Positions 27,101-33,965 of a stretch of 64,000 nt of DNA are shown one piece after another. The notes beneath the pieces were generated by a model, which made no database searches, was not told the origin of the DNA, and worked only from the letters and a program-made list of their open reading frames with translations. A program made the translations under genes and the position numbers. Each line of letters starts with the position of its first letter. Positions within the stretch are counted from its first letter, which is position 1. The stretch comes from an uncultured Bacteroidales bacterium (GTDB lineage: Bacteria > Bacteroidota > Bacteroidia > Bacteroidales > FEN-979), in assembly GCA_903945175.1 (NCBI GenBank), contig CAJAUM010000022.1, positions 1-64,000 on the forward strand, written 5' to 3'.

Positions 27101-28242
27101 ATCGGGAAATCAATTTCATGGTCTGGCATTCCCTGAAGGGTATCGGAGCTAACCCCGGCCAAAATGCGGATTTTGTTGCGGGAGTCGTAATTCAGCTTGA
27201 CTTTCATCGTCAGCCGGGGCTCATACGCCGTATCGGCCTCCACCACATAGACCCTGTTATTCCAAACTCCTCCTTCAATATAATTCATGGCAAAGGTGCG
27301 GTAAAGGGCATACACAAATCCATCGTTGCTCCACCAGTGACCATAGGAATTGGCCAGTTTGAATCCACCAATTTCCCAGTCGCGGGCATCAATGATGCCA
27401 TCCAAATTGATATCGATGTTGTTGGTGTATTTTCCATCTTTATTTATGTCATATCTGATGGAATCGTTATAACCTACCACCGCCATTCCATGAACCGGAT
27501 CGGTTTGCCATGCAGTGATAACATTTTTACCCTCCTCCGGTGTTCCGCCCGGGAGTTTTGGCATATAGATCAGGGTGGCGCTGTTGGTCGAAAAGCAAGC
27601 AATACCCCCGGCAGAAGAGCCATCGAGATGGTCGTACAGATAATTTCTCAGGGTATTTATCCCATCCGCGCTGTTTACCTTGATTGCATAAACCTGTTTC
27701 AGATGGTTGAACATTCCGCGGTAGTATTTGTCATATCCGCTTATCCAGCCAAGGAACGATGTTGCCGTGTCAGGTCCATAATCATCCGATGTCATATGCC
27801 CCTGCTGCCTGATGACTTCGAAGCTCTGAAGATAGTTCACCCCGGTATATCGTTCACCCTGGTTCATGAAATTCCAGGTGTAATGGGCCGGATAGCTGTT
27901 ATCCCAATACCAGCCGGGTTGATTGCGTAAACGGTTTATTTCATAACCATATACATAGGCCACCCCGGAATATTGCTGGCAGGTATATAAAATATACTGA
28001 TCTTTAATTCCCGGCCAATAATCATTCTGTGAATTATCCACCATGACGGGCAGTAACCTCCCCCGGCAACTTTCAGGAAGCTGCAGCAAAGGCAGCCTGG
28101 CAGCTAAAATTGAATCATATACCCTGGCAGCAAATGGATAATCAGGGGTGATCGACCGTATTTCTTGTTCCTGTCCCTGGATGGAGGTCATCGTCAGGAA
28201 GATCATTGGCAGGAAGACAATCAACGACCGGAAGGCCTTCAT
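24178..28242 (-). CDS. T9SS-secreted papain-like (C1-type) cysteine protease with PKD domain
   Basis: 1354 residues. A signal peptide is followed by a papain-like catalytic domain. DQYILYTCQQYSGVAY places Gln82 six residues before Cys88, as in papain Gln19/Cys25; VHGMAVVGYND supplies His251; FKLANSYGHWW...GFVYALY supplies Asn298. Between His and Asn there are two EF-hand/dockerin-like loops (DINKDGKY and DINLDGIIDARDWE). The long middle region is beta-rich with CARDB-like segments (about 750-970). A flavodoxin/GATase-like Rossmann segment (about 990-1150) and a PKD domain (about 1205-1270) follow, then a T9SS type A sorting domain (FRIFPNPSSDRVTIEF to the end). It is predicted to be a surface or secreted protease. 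It lies 65 nt after mmdA, separated by a GAATGAC array; co-transcription is possible. Confidence 0.82.
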   Translation of the reverse strand: MKAFRSLIVFLPMIFLTMTSIQGQEQEIRSITPDYPFAARVYDSILAARLPLLQLPESCRGRLLPVMVDNSQNDYWPGIKDQYILYTCQQYSGVAYVYGYEINRLRNQPGWYWDNSYPAHYTWNFMNQGERYTGVNYLQSFEVIRQQGHMTSDDYGPDTATSFLGWISGYDKYYRGMFNHLKQVYAIKVNSADGINTLRNYLYDHLDGSSAGGIACFSTNSATLIYMPKLPGGTPEEGKNVITAWQTDPVHGMAVVGYNDSIRYDINKDGKYTNNIDINLDGIIDARDWEIGGFKLANSYGHWWSNDGFVYALYRTFAMNYIEGGVWNNRVYVVEADTAYEPRLTMKVKLNYDSRNKIRILAGVSSDTLQGMPDHEIDFPIFNFQGGAHSMQGADSLPDSDTIEIGLDVTPLLNFVSPVGPARYYLMVEERDPDHLGQGSILKASFINYVNGRVEFPVPEENVIIKDNDVTLVSVVGTMAKPVVLITTASLPPLVPAQPYQVQLEATGGKPPYSWSLQEKFTREPSVGVMPMITGTSIQSYKEFTSYTAVALPFSFPFYGKKYDTIYVNNYGFITFDSQYLPEPYVTDEMNMLEMFPTITPAFSQEYTYQANKNDGIWFQADASHAVIRWKVSVLKHLSASVNDFALILYPDGQFEFRYGTMNNQGFRQIFYSGISKGDEQNFMLERQWNADDVAGKSFKFKPPLMPAGLALEMGGLLTVVQADSTQIYDLPVQVADAGKITDSKVLTLCSGLELVHQLMCGTGDRLEFGQQACLKLVLTNTGNLPMQPLTIKIRSTDSLLQITDSVVSLPNLQPGVPVILPSAFSFGLKQATPNNFPVEMTIMVQSGRQSWNKEVQFLVGAPDLVIEPPRIWDGDNNILDPGEVADLVVSFKNRSEQMAQHLQLKLLSQESLITILSAPQIEIDRFEGFSSKEFRFQIKASRDALPGSMVAMKILLNDSLGVSQILDFSLQVGTKPIAIVSLSSMQSSAMAMMHVLDSLHVGYDTLRSMQFDCSRYASIFLILGTAVSGTYVLNESEGALLADYLRLGGNLYMEGYYTWYYAPTTTLHPMLKYTSKRIPAYYYQHVTGVPGTFTDAMNYNYTAALYYAIFNLEPVSPAYATLINADNSVKNLEIVYDGNDYKTIATMLDFSALTDGAPPSAKATLMQRYLEFFELNITGPYPLFHAARSTLCRNSNLVFNDDSYDHITSRYWEFEGGTPATSTEQDPVVVYAEPGIFDVKLTVSDGLHSKSVLKENYITVGHCSGLEEANAASLFRIFPNPSSDRVTIEFKQKIIGNCHVRMFDLAGCQVMEMQQLMPSNNRISMDVSGLTKGFYFLSVQAGELISVVKLIRN

Positions 28243-28252
28243 AAAACATTCG

Positions 28253-28308
28253 ATTTTTTGTCATTCGTCATTCGTCACTCGTCATTCGTCATTCGTCATT
28301 CGTCATTT
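28253..28308 (-). repeat. GAATGAC heptamer array, 7 copies plus a T-rich heptad
   Basis: On the plus strand ATTTTTT (28253-28259) is followed by seven GTCATTC-type units (one GTCACTC, last one GTCATTT) to 28308. The last base is also the last base of the mmdA TAA stop. On the minus (coding) strand each unit reads GAATGAC, giving TGA in all three frames. Confidence 0.9.
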
Positions 28309-29846
28309 TACAGGGGTATATTCCCATGCTTTTTAGGCGGGTTTGTTTTGCTTTTATTCTGTGTCAGCTCAAGCGCCTGGATCAGTTTTGTACGGGTCTG
28401 GCGAGGAAGAATGATCTCATCGACATAGCCGAGTTCAGCTGCTTTGTATGGGTTGGCAAAGGTATGACGGTAGTGATCCACCGCCTCGGTACGGTCAGCT
28501 TCGTTGAGTTTCCCTTTGTGAATGATGTTGACTGCGCCTTCGGGCCCCATCACGGCAATTTCGGCCGTTGGATAGGCGTAATTGATATCGGCTCCGATAT
28601 GCTTGCTTGACATCACGTCGTAGGCTCCTCCATATGCTTTCCGGGTAATCAGGGTGATTTTTGGAACTGTGGCTTCTGAGAACGCATAAAGCAACTTGGC
28701 CCCATGCTTGATGATTCCGCCAAACTCCTGATTGGTTCCCGGCAGGAATCCCGGAACATCCACGAAGGTGATCAGCGGAATATTGAAGCAATCGCAGAAA
28801 CGTACGAACCGGGCGGCCTTGATGGATGAATTTATATCCAGGACCCCGGCCAGGAAGGCAGGCTGATTGGCGACAATGCCAACCGGTTTGCCACCCAGTC
28901 GCGCAAATCCTGTAAGAATGTTCTGGGCGAAGTGAGGCATTACCTCAAAGAAATTATTGTTATCGACCACCGTGGTGATGATATCCTTCATGTCGTATGG
29001 TTTGTTCGGATCGGCCGGAACGACGGTCTGAAGTTTTTCATCCTGCCGCATCACATCGTCAGTACAGGGCTGTGTTGGAGGATCTTCCATATTATTTGCA
29101 GGGAGAAAACTCATCAGCTCTCTGATCATGAGCAACACCTGTTCATCATTTTCCCCTGCAAAATGGGCCACTCCACTCTTGGTATTGTGCGACATGGCTC
29201 CGCCGAGTTCCTCCATAGAGACCTCTTCGTGCGTCACGGTTTTAATAACTTCAGGGCCTGTGACAAACATATAACTCGACTCCTTCACCATAAAAATGAA
29301 ATCGGTCATGGCCGGAGAATAGACGGCGCCACCGGCGCAGGGGCCGAGGATGGCTGAAATTTGAGGAATCACCCCGGATGCCATTACGTTCCGGTAAAAG
29401 ATATCGGCATATCCTGCAAGACTTTCGACGCCCTCCTGGATACGTGCACCTCCCGAGTCGTTCAGGCCAATCAGCGGAGCGCCCATTCTCATAGCCATAT
29501 CCATGATTTTCACCACCTTATCGGCATTGGCACGGCTCATGGTGCCACCAAATACGGTGAAATCCTGAGCGAAGACGAAGGTGAGCCTCCCGTCGATTTT
29601 TCCATATCCTGTCACCATTCCATCGCCAGGCACCTTATTATGGCCCATTCCGAAATCGTGACAGCGGTGCATCACCAGTTTATCCATCTCAACAAACGTG
29701 TTGACATCCAACAGGGTCAGAATCCGCTCACGGGCCGTAAGCCTGCCGCTTTTATGAATCTTGGCAATTTTTTCAGCGCCGCCGCCAAGCTCAGCCTTGC
29801 GATTTTTATCTTCAAAAAATTGGTAACGTTCGTCTATCGTCTGCAT
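28308..29846 (-). CDS. mmdA: Acyl-CoA carboxylase/decarboxylase carboxyltransferase subunit
   Basis: 512 residues, the usual length for the propionyl-CoA/methylmalonyl-CoA carboxyltransferase (beta or alpha) family. Both crotonase-like domains are present: the N-terminal acyl-CoA site [20 protein letters not shown] and [12 protein letters not shown], and the C-terminal biotin site with [17 protein letters not shown] and [13 protein letters not shown]. It moves the carboxyl group between carboxy-biotin and an acyl-CoA, most likely propionyl-CoA. Gene order (biotin carboxylase, biotin carrier, carboxyltransferase) suggests an ATP-dependent carboxylase rather than a Na+-pumping decarboxylase, since no membrane subunit is nearby. 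mmdA versus pccB naming is therefore provisional. Confidence 0.9.
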   Translation of the reverse strand: MQTIDERYQFFEDKNRKAELGGGAEKIAKIHKSGRLTARERILTLLDVNTFVEMDKLVMHRCHDFGMGHNKVPGDGMVTGYGKIDGRLTFVFAQDFTVFGGTMSRANADKVVKIMDMAMRMGAPLIGLNDSGGARIQEGVESLAGYADIFYRNVMASGVIPQISAILGPCAGGAVYSPAMTDFIFMVKESSYMFVTGPEVIKTVTHEEVSMEELGGAMSHNTKSGVAHFAGENDEQVLLMIRELMSFLPANNMEDPPTQPCTDDVMRQDEKLQTVVPADPNKPYDMKDIITTVVDNNNFFEVMPHFAQNILTGFARLGGKPVGIVANQPAFLAGVLDINSSIKAARFVRFCDCFNIPLITFVDVPGFLPGTNQEFGGIIKHGAKLLYAFSEATVPKITLITRKAYGGAYDVMSSKHIGADINYAYPTAEIAVMGPEGAVNIIHKGKLNEADRTEAVDHYRHTFANPYKAAELGYVDEIILPRQTRTKLIQALELTQNKSKTNPPKKHGNIPL

Positions 29847-29876
29847 ATGTTAAAATTAAATCAAAAAATTTCACAT

Positions 29877-29924
29877 CCCCACATCCTCAAATCTCCACAT
29901 TCTCAAATCTCCACATTCTCAAGC
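29877..29924 (-). repeat. 16-bp tandem repeat (3 copies) spanning the biotin-carrier stop
   Basis: Three 16-nt units (first one with two mismatches) at 29877-29892, 29893-29908 and 29909-29924. On the minus strand the unit is GAGAATGTGGAGATTT. The third copy encodes the final residues of the biotin carrier, and its junction with the next creates the TGA stop. TGA recurs every 16 nt, so all three frames are closed. The copies look like duplications of the gene end. Confidence 0.85.
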
Positions 29925-30424
29925 TTGATCATCAGCTGATGCGAATCCACGGTATCACCCTCTTTCACCAGGATGGCCTGTACAATTTTTTCACCGGTGG
30001 CTTTGAATTCACTCTGCATTTTCATGGCCTCCACCACGATCAGGGTTTGACCAGCCGTAACCACTTCACCCACCGAAACCGGGATTTTCACAATTTTGCC
30101 GGGCATGGGAGATAATACCTGGTTTGACCCTTCTACTTCGATGCCCTGGTTGCGGTTATGAATGTATTTTGATTCTGCATCGATGATCTCTGTATCAAAG
30201 GTTTTTGAAAAGGTATTCACAATGTATTTTTTGCTGGATTCTCCATTGATCAGCTCAACATTGTGTGAATGGCCGTTGTACAGGATGGAATAGACCCCAT
30301 TCTCAACCTCCACAATGTCGATGTCGTATTTAATGTCGTCAACCTTGATCAGCGCCTTTGTTCCGACCCTGTTCAGCAGTTCAACTTTCGCAGTGCGATG
30401 TCCGATACTTATTTCGTATGCCAT
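29903..30424 (-). CDS. Biotin carboxyl carrier subunit of acyl-CoA carboxylase
   Basis: 173 residues from ATG 30424 (a TTG three codons upstream is less likely). The N-terminal half is a beta-rich domain found in such carriers. A roughly 25-residue linker leads to a biotinyl domain (about 100-173) with SPMPGKIVKIPVSVGE and the biotinylation motif VVEAMKMQSEF, Lys135. It shuttles carboxy-biotin between the biotin carboxylase encoded upstream and the carboxyltransferase encoded downstream. Nine bases separate it from the upstream stop, consistent with one operon. The stop lies in a 16-bp tandem repeat. Confidence 0.93.
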   Translation of the reverse strand: MAYEISIGHRTAKVELLNRVGTKALIKVDDIKYDIDIVEVENGVYSILYNGHSHNVELINGESSKKYIVNTFSKTFDTEIIDAESKYIHNRNQGIEVEGSNQVLSPMPGKIVKIPVSVGEVVTAGQTLIVVEAMKMQSEFKATGEKIVQAILVKEGDTVDSHQLMIKLENVEI

Positions 30425-30433
30425 GGGGATCAA

Positions 30434-31942
30434 TTATAATCGTAAAACATTCCGTTTGCGGCCAAAATCCTTCCAGTTGCTTCCGAGTTCCTCCGTATAT
30501 TTCGGAGGCTGGATCTCAGCAAGTTTATCGAGGTAATCAACAAATGCGGTGATGATGGCCATATCTTCACACTCGGTACCGCATGGTTTTTTGGTAAACA
30601 ACCGGTCATGGTTGTCTTCAATGAAATGGGTGTTATACTTGCCTTCGATGAACTCAGGTGCATCCATGATTCGTTCGAGGAATTTGATGGAGGTCTTAAC
30701 ACCGGTTATCTTGTATTCATATAAGGCGCGTCTCATCCTTCCAATCGATTCTTTGCGGGTTTTTCCCCAGGTGATCAATTTACAGATCATCGGATCGTAA
30801 TGCATCGGAATTTCATACCCTTCGTATACATAGCCATCGTATCGCACCCCCAGTCCGAGCGGGACTGTGATATGCTTGATGGTGCCCGGGTTTGGCATAA
30901 AGTTATTATCGGGATCCTCAGCATAAATGCGGCATTGGATGGCGTGTCCGTGCTGCCTGAGTTCCTCCTGTTTGAATGACAGGGGCAACCCGTTGGCAAT
31001 ATTGATCTGTTCCTTGACAAGGTCGACGCCCACCACCCTTTCAGTGACAGGATGTTCGACCTGCAAACGTGTATTCATCTCCAGGAAATAATACTCGAGC
31101 TTGTCACTTACAATAAATTCAATGGTTCCGGCCCCTTCATAGTTCACGGCCTTGGCCGCCGCTACAGCCTTCTCACCCATCTCCTTTCGCAATTCGGGAT
31201 TCATCAGGGGTGAAGGTGTCTCTTCAATGACCTTTTGATGACGACGCTGGATTGAACATTCACGCTCGAAGAGGTGAACCACATTGCCATGCTGGTCTGC
31301 AAGAATCTGAAATTCGATGTGATGGGGCGATTCGATGTATTTTTCAATATAAACGGCATCGTTTCCAAAGGCGTTCATGGCCTCCGATTTCGCCATTCGC
31401 AACGACGGCACCAGCTCATCCATGGTCTTCACAAGCCTCATCCCTTTTCCTCCCCCGCCAGCCGAGGCTTTAATCATCACAGGCAACCCGATTTCATTGA
31501 CCACCTCCACTGCCTTTGTCTCATCTGAAAGTTTTTCAGTGGTTCCGGGAACAACGGGGACTCCTGAGGCAATCATCGTTTGTCGGGCAGTAATTTTATC
31601 GCCCATGGTGCGAATGGCATACCCATCGGGGCCGATAAATTTGATCCCTTCTGCCTTACATCTATCTGAAAATTCGGCATTTTCGGAGAGGAAACCGTAC
31701 CCGGGATGAATGGCATCGGCACCTGATTCCTTTGCGACCCTGATGATGGCCTCCATGTTGAGATAACTCTCACGCGATGGCGCCGGGCCGATACAATATG
31801 CTTCATCGGCATACCTTACATGCATCGCCTTCCGGTCAACTTCAGAATAAACCGCAACCGATCTCAGTCCAATTTCCCTGCATGAACGCATTACCCTCAC
31901 CGCGATCTCACCACGGTTGGCCACAAGTACCTTTTTTATCAT
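30434..31942 (-). CDS. accC: Biotin carboxylase subunit of acyl-CoA carboxylase
   Basis: 502 residues beginning MIKKVLVANRGEIAVRVMRS, the standard biotin-carboxylase start. ATP-grasp features follow: the glycine loop KASAGGGGKGMRLV (about 160), the HIEFQI segment, FLEMNTRLQVEHPVTE with the metal-binding and bicarbonate-site residues, and the C-terminal RIYAEDP. It carboxylates biotin on the carrier using ATP and bicarbonate. At about 500 residues it is slightly longer than E. coli AccC (449), as in propionyl-CoA carboxylase subunits. First gene of a three-gene minus-strand operon. Confidence 0.93.
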   Translation of the reverse strand: MIKKVLVANRGEIAVRVMRSCREIGLRSVAVYSEVDRKAMHVRYADEAYCIGPAPSRESYLNMEAIIRVAKESGADAIHPGYGFLSENAEFSDRCKAEGIKFIGPDGYAIRTMGDKITARQTMIASGVPVVPGTTEKLSDETKAVEVVNEIGLPVMIKASAGGGGKGMRLVKTMDELVPSLRMAKSEAMNAFGNDAVYIEKYIESPHHIEFQILADQHGNVVHLFERECSIQRRHQKVIEETPSPLMNPELRKEMGEKAVAAAKAVNYEGAGTIEFIVSDKLEYYFLEMNTRLQVEHPVTERVVGVDLVKEQINIANGLPLSFKQEELRQHGHAIQCRIYAEDPDNNFMPNPGTIKHITVPLGLGVRYDGYVYEGYEIPMHYDPMICKLITWGKTRKESIGRMRRALYEYKITGVKTSIKFLERIMDAPEFIEGKYNTHFIEDNHDRLFTKKPCGTECEDMAIITAFVDYLDKLAEIQPPKYTEELGSNWKDFGRKRNVLRL

Positions 31943-31974
31943 AGATTCATACTATTTATTCTGATTCTAAAGAA

Positions 31975-31982
31975 CAAAACTA
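31975..31982 (-). promoter_or_regulatory. Putative -7 element for the carboxylase operon
   Basis: TAGTTTTG on the minus strand fits TAnnTTTG; its end is 32 nt upstream of ATG 31942. The -33 region is weak. Confidence 0.45.
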
Positions 31983-32118
31983 TCAAAAAATAATTTAGTA
32001 ACCTAACAATCTCGTCATATTTAAGGTATTTTAACAATTATAATGCTAAATCGGTCAATGGGGTTAAAGCGGATATGAATTTTCCCGATATTTGCAAAAA
32101 AATTCTCCCCCTGACACG

Positions 32119-32967
32119 ATGTTGAAAAAAACTATAAGCATCCTCCTCCTTCTGCTTCTTCAAACCCTTTTTTCCTGCCAGAACGACCGGTCCGGTGCCA
32201 AGGTTCACAAGGGTCTCGCTGTTCCTGCAAAAAAAGAGGCGGTTGTTTCGTACGACACCCTGCTTGAGGCATTTAATACACTTCGCAAGGATCCTTCGCT
32301 GAAAAATGCTTCCGTTGGATATATGATTGTAGATATAACCGCAAAAGATCCTGTAATTATTGCAGAATATCATGCCAAGCAGCCTATGATTCCTGCCTCC
32401 ACACTGAAAATTTTTGTAACCGGCGCGGCGCTTGAATTTTTCGGCAAACAGATCATCCCTGAAGTTACCATAACCAACCAGATGAGTGTGAATTGGCGAT
32501 CGTCAAAGCTTCTGAGAAAAATCGGAGGTAAAGTTTACAATTCTTCCACCACGGAGGCCGGGGTAAGGGCCATCATGGAGTTCTGGACAGCCAAGGGGGT
32601 TGAAACTGAAGGAATGAATTTTTATGATGGCAACGGGTTGTCGAGGAACAATGCCATATCCCCGAAACAGCTGGTAGATGCCCTTTATGCCATGAGGACC
32701 TCCCCGTTTTTTCAGACCTTTTATGAATCCCTTCCTCTGGCAGGAATGTCAGGAACACTGCGCAAAGCCATGAAGGGAAGTGCAGCAGAAGGACGGATTC
32801 GTGCAAAGACCGGAACCATCAACTGCGTTAAAAGCTTTGCCGGTTATGTTCATACGGTGACCGGTCGAAATTTAATCTTCTCTTTAATCGTCAATGGATT
32901 TGATGGCCGGGTAAAGGTGGTGAAAAAGAAACTTGAGGGCGTACTCATCAATATGGCGGAAATCTAA
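32119..32967 (+). CDS. Compact PBP4-type D-alanyl-D-alanine carboxypeptidase (S13-like) lipoprotein
   Basis: 282 residues from ATG 32119. The signal peptide ends in TLFSC (Cys20), predicting a lipid anchor. The three penicillin-binding motifs are present: STLK (Ser94, Lys97), SRN (175-177) and KTG (230-232). GMSGTLRKAM and RIRAKTGTINCVKSFAGYV match the C-terminal half of PBP4/DacB enzymes, which remove the terminal D-Ala of peptidoglycan or cut cross-links. PBP4 proteins are usually above 400 residues because large domains II and III lie between SxxK and SxN. Here that gap is only about 78 residues, so these domains are absent. All catalytic motifs remain, so it may be active, with altered substrate choice. 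A GCGTGAC array begins at the base after the stop. Confidence 0.82.
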   Translation: MLKKTISILLLLLLQTLFSCQNDRSGAKVHKGLAVPAKKEAVVSYDTLLEAFNTLRKDPSLKNASVGYMIVDITAKDPVIIAEYHAKQPMIPASTLKIFVTGAALEFFGKQIIPEVTITNQMSVNWRSSKLLRKIGGKVYNSSTTEAGVRAIMEFWTAKGVETEGMNFYDGNGLSRNNAISPKQLVDALYAMRTSPFFQTFYESLPLAGMSGTLRKAMKGSAAEGRIRAKTGTINCVKSFAGYVHTVTGRNLIFSLIVNGFDGRVKVVKKKLEGVLINMAEI

Positions 32968-32988
32968 GCGTGACGCGTGACGCGTGAC
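32968..32988 (+). repeat. GCGTGAC heptamer array, 3 copies
   Basis: Three perfect units directly abut the TAA stop of the PBP4-like gene. TGA at 32971, 32978 and 32985 covers all three forward frames. The array fills most of the 37-nt gap to the convergent gene at 33005. Confidence 0.9.
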
Positions 32989-33004
32989 ACAAAATAATTT
33001 CGTT

Positions 33005-33910
33005 TTATTTTTTGAATATTTTCCAGGGGATCAGCATAGGAACCTTCTGAACATACTCCCTATAGTCGGTGCGGCGTGAGCGCATTCTCTTTTCAATCAT
33101 GGGAATGCTGGCAAACAGGAACATCAGGGTAATGGCAGCCGGGCCAAGGATTACCCACCAATAGAGCGGGTTGGATGCAAGCGCAAAAAAGTACAATCCC
33201 CACCAGAACAGAATTTCGCCAAGGTAGTTCGGATGGCGTGACAGTGACCACAAGCCTTTATTCATCGTTTTACCGGCCTCTTTATTCAGCAGGACAAATT
33301 TACGAAGTTGCCTGTCTGACATGGCTTCCAGTAGAATGGCACCGCCGGTGACCACGACCGCCCATGCATCAAGCAGGTTTAAGGGACGAACATCCTGGAC
33401 CACCACGACCCAAAGTGATAATGTGCCGCCAAATACCATCAGGGCTGGGAAAAAATGTATTCCAAAAAAACTGACAAGCCAGTACCCTTTGCCGCTCTTC
33501 TTCCGGAAATCGACATACCTCCAGTCTTCATGTTTCAATCCCGGCCATCCGCGCAGGAAGTTCCAGGTCAGCCGAACGCTGTATGCCAGTGTGAGGAACA
33601 AAACGATGCCGATCCTGGGAAAAGCCAGCGATTGCTCTGAAACAACCATGGCGAGGTAATAGAGAACCATCAGGGGTGGTGCAACACTCCAATAGGGATC
33701 GAACACGCTGGAATTATTAAAATCAATGCTTCCCATAAAAACAATGATCACGGCAACCCCCACGGCAACTGCTGATTTCAATAATACCGGATAGTTGCTT
33801 ACGGTACTGACCCAAAAGCCCAACCCAAACGCGATCAGGTAGACAACCAATAATATCCATCTTCCTTTTGATTTGTCTTTCATCATTTTTCTATTAACGC
33901 TGTCACGCAT
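33005..33910 (-). CDS. DUF1295 family membrane protein (steroid reductase/methyltransferase-like fold)
   Basis: 301 residues from ATG 33910; ATG 33886 or 33883 (MKDKSKGRW) are possible alternatives. There are about seven membrane helices. The family signature is FDPYWSVAPP (about residues 70-80) and the C-terminal GLWSLSRHPNYLGEILFWWG, shared with isoprenylcysteine methyltransferases and 5-alpha-reductases, where the SRHPNY region binds NADPH or SAM. The actual substrate of DUF1295 proteins is not established. The MsbA-like gene ends 55 nt upstream on the same strand, so the two may be co-transcribed. Confidence 0.85.
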   Translation of the reverse strand: MRDSVNRKMMKDKSKGRWILLVVYLIAFGLGFWVSTVSNYPVLLKSAVAVGVAVIIVFMGSIDFNNSSVFDPYWSVAPPLMVLYYLAMVVSEQSLAFPRIGIVLFLTLAYSVRLTWNFLRGWPGLKHEDWRYVDFRKKSGKGYWLVSFFGIHFFPALMVFGGTLSLWVVVVQDVRPLNLLDAWAVVVTGGAILLEAMSDRQLRKFVLLNKEAGKTMNKGLWSLSRHPNYLGEILFWWGLYFFALASNPLYWWVILGPAAITLMFLFASIPMIEKRMRSRRTDYREYVQKVPMLIPWKIFKK

Positions 33911-33965
33911 GTTATTGATAAAACGGATAATCCAAGTTGTTCAAACAGGAAATAATTTCGGGAGA

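Noticed and set aside
27076-27930. 284-codon frame antisense to the papain-like protease gene
   Set aside because: The opposite strand encodes a protein with clear catalytic motifs; the antisense product has no recognisable domain.
28932-29939. Two long antisense frames over mmdA
   Set aside because: They mirror a well conserved carboxyltransferase gene and have no independent support.
28308-31942. Sodium-pumping decarboxylase operon
   Set aside because: The biotin carboxylase subunit is present and no membrane beta subunit lies nearby, so an ATP-dependent acyl-CoA carboxylase is more likely.
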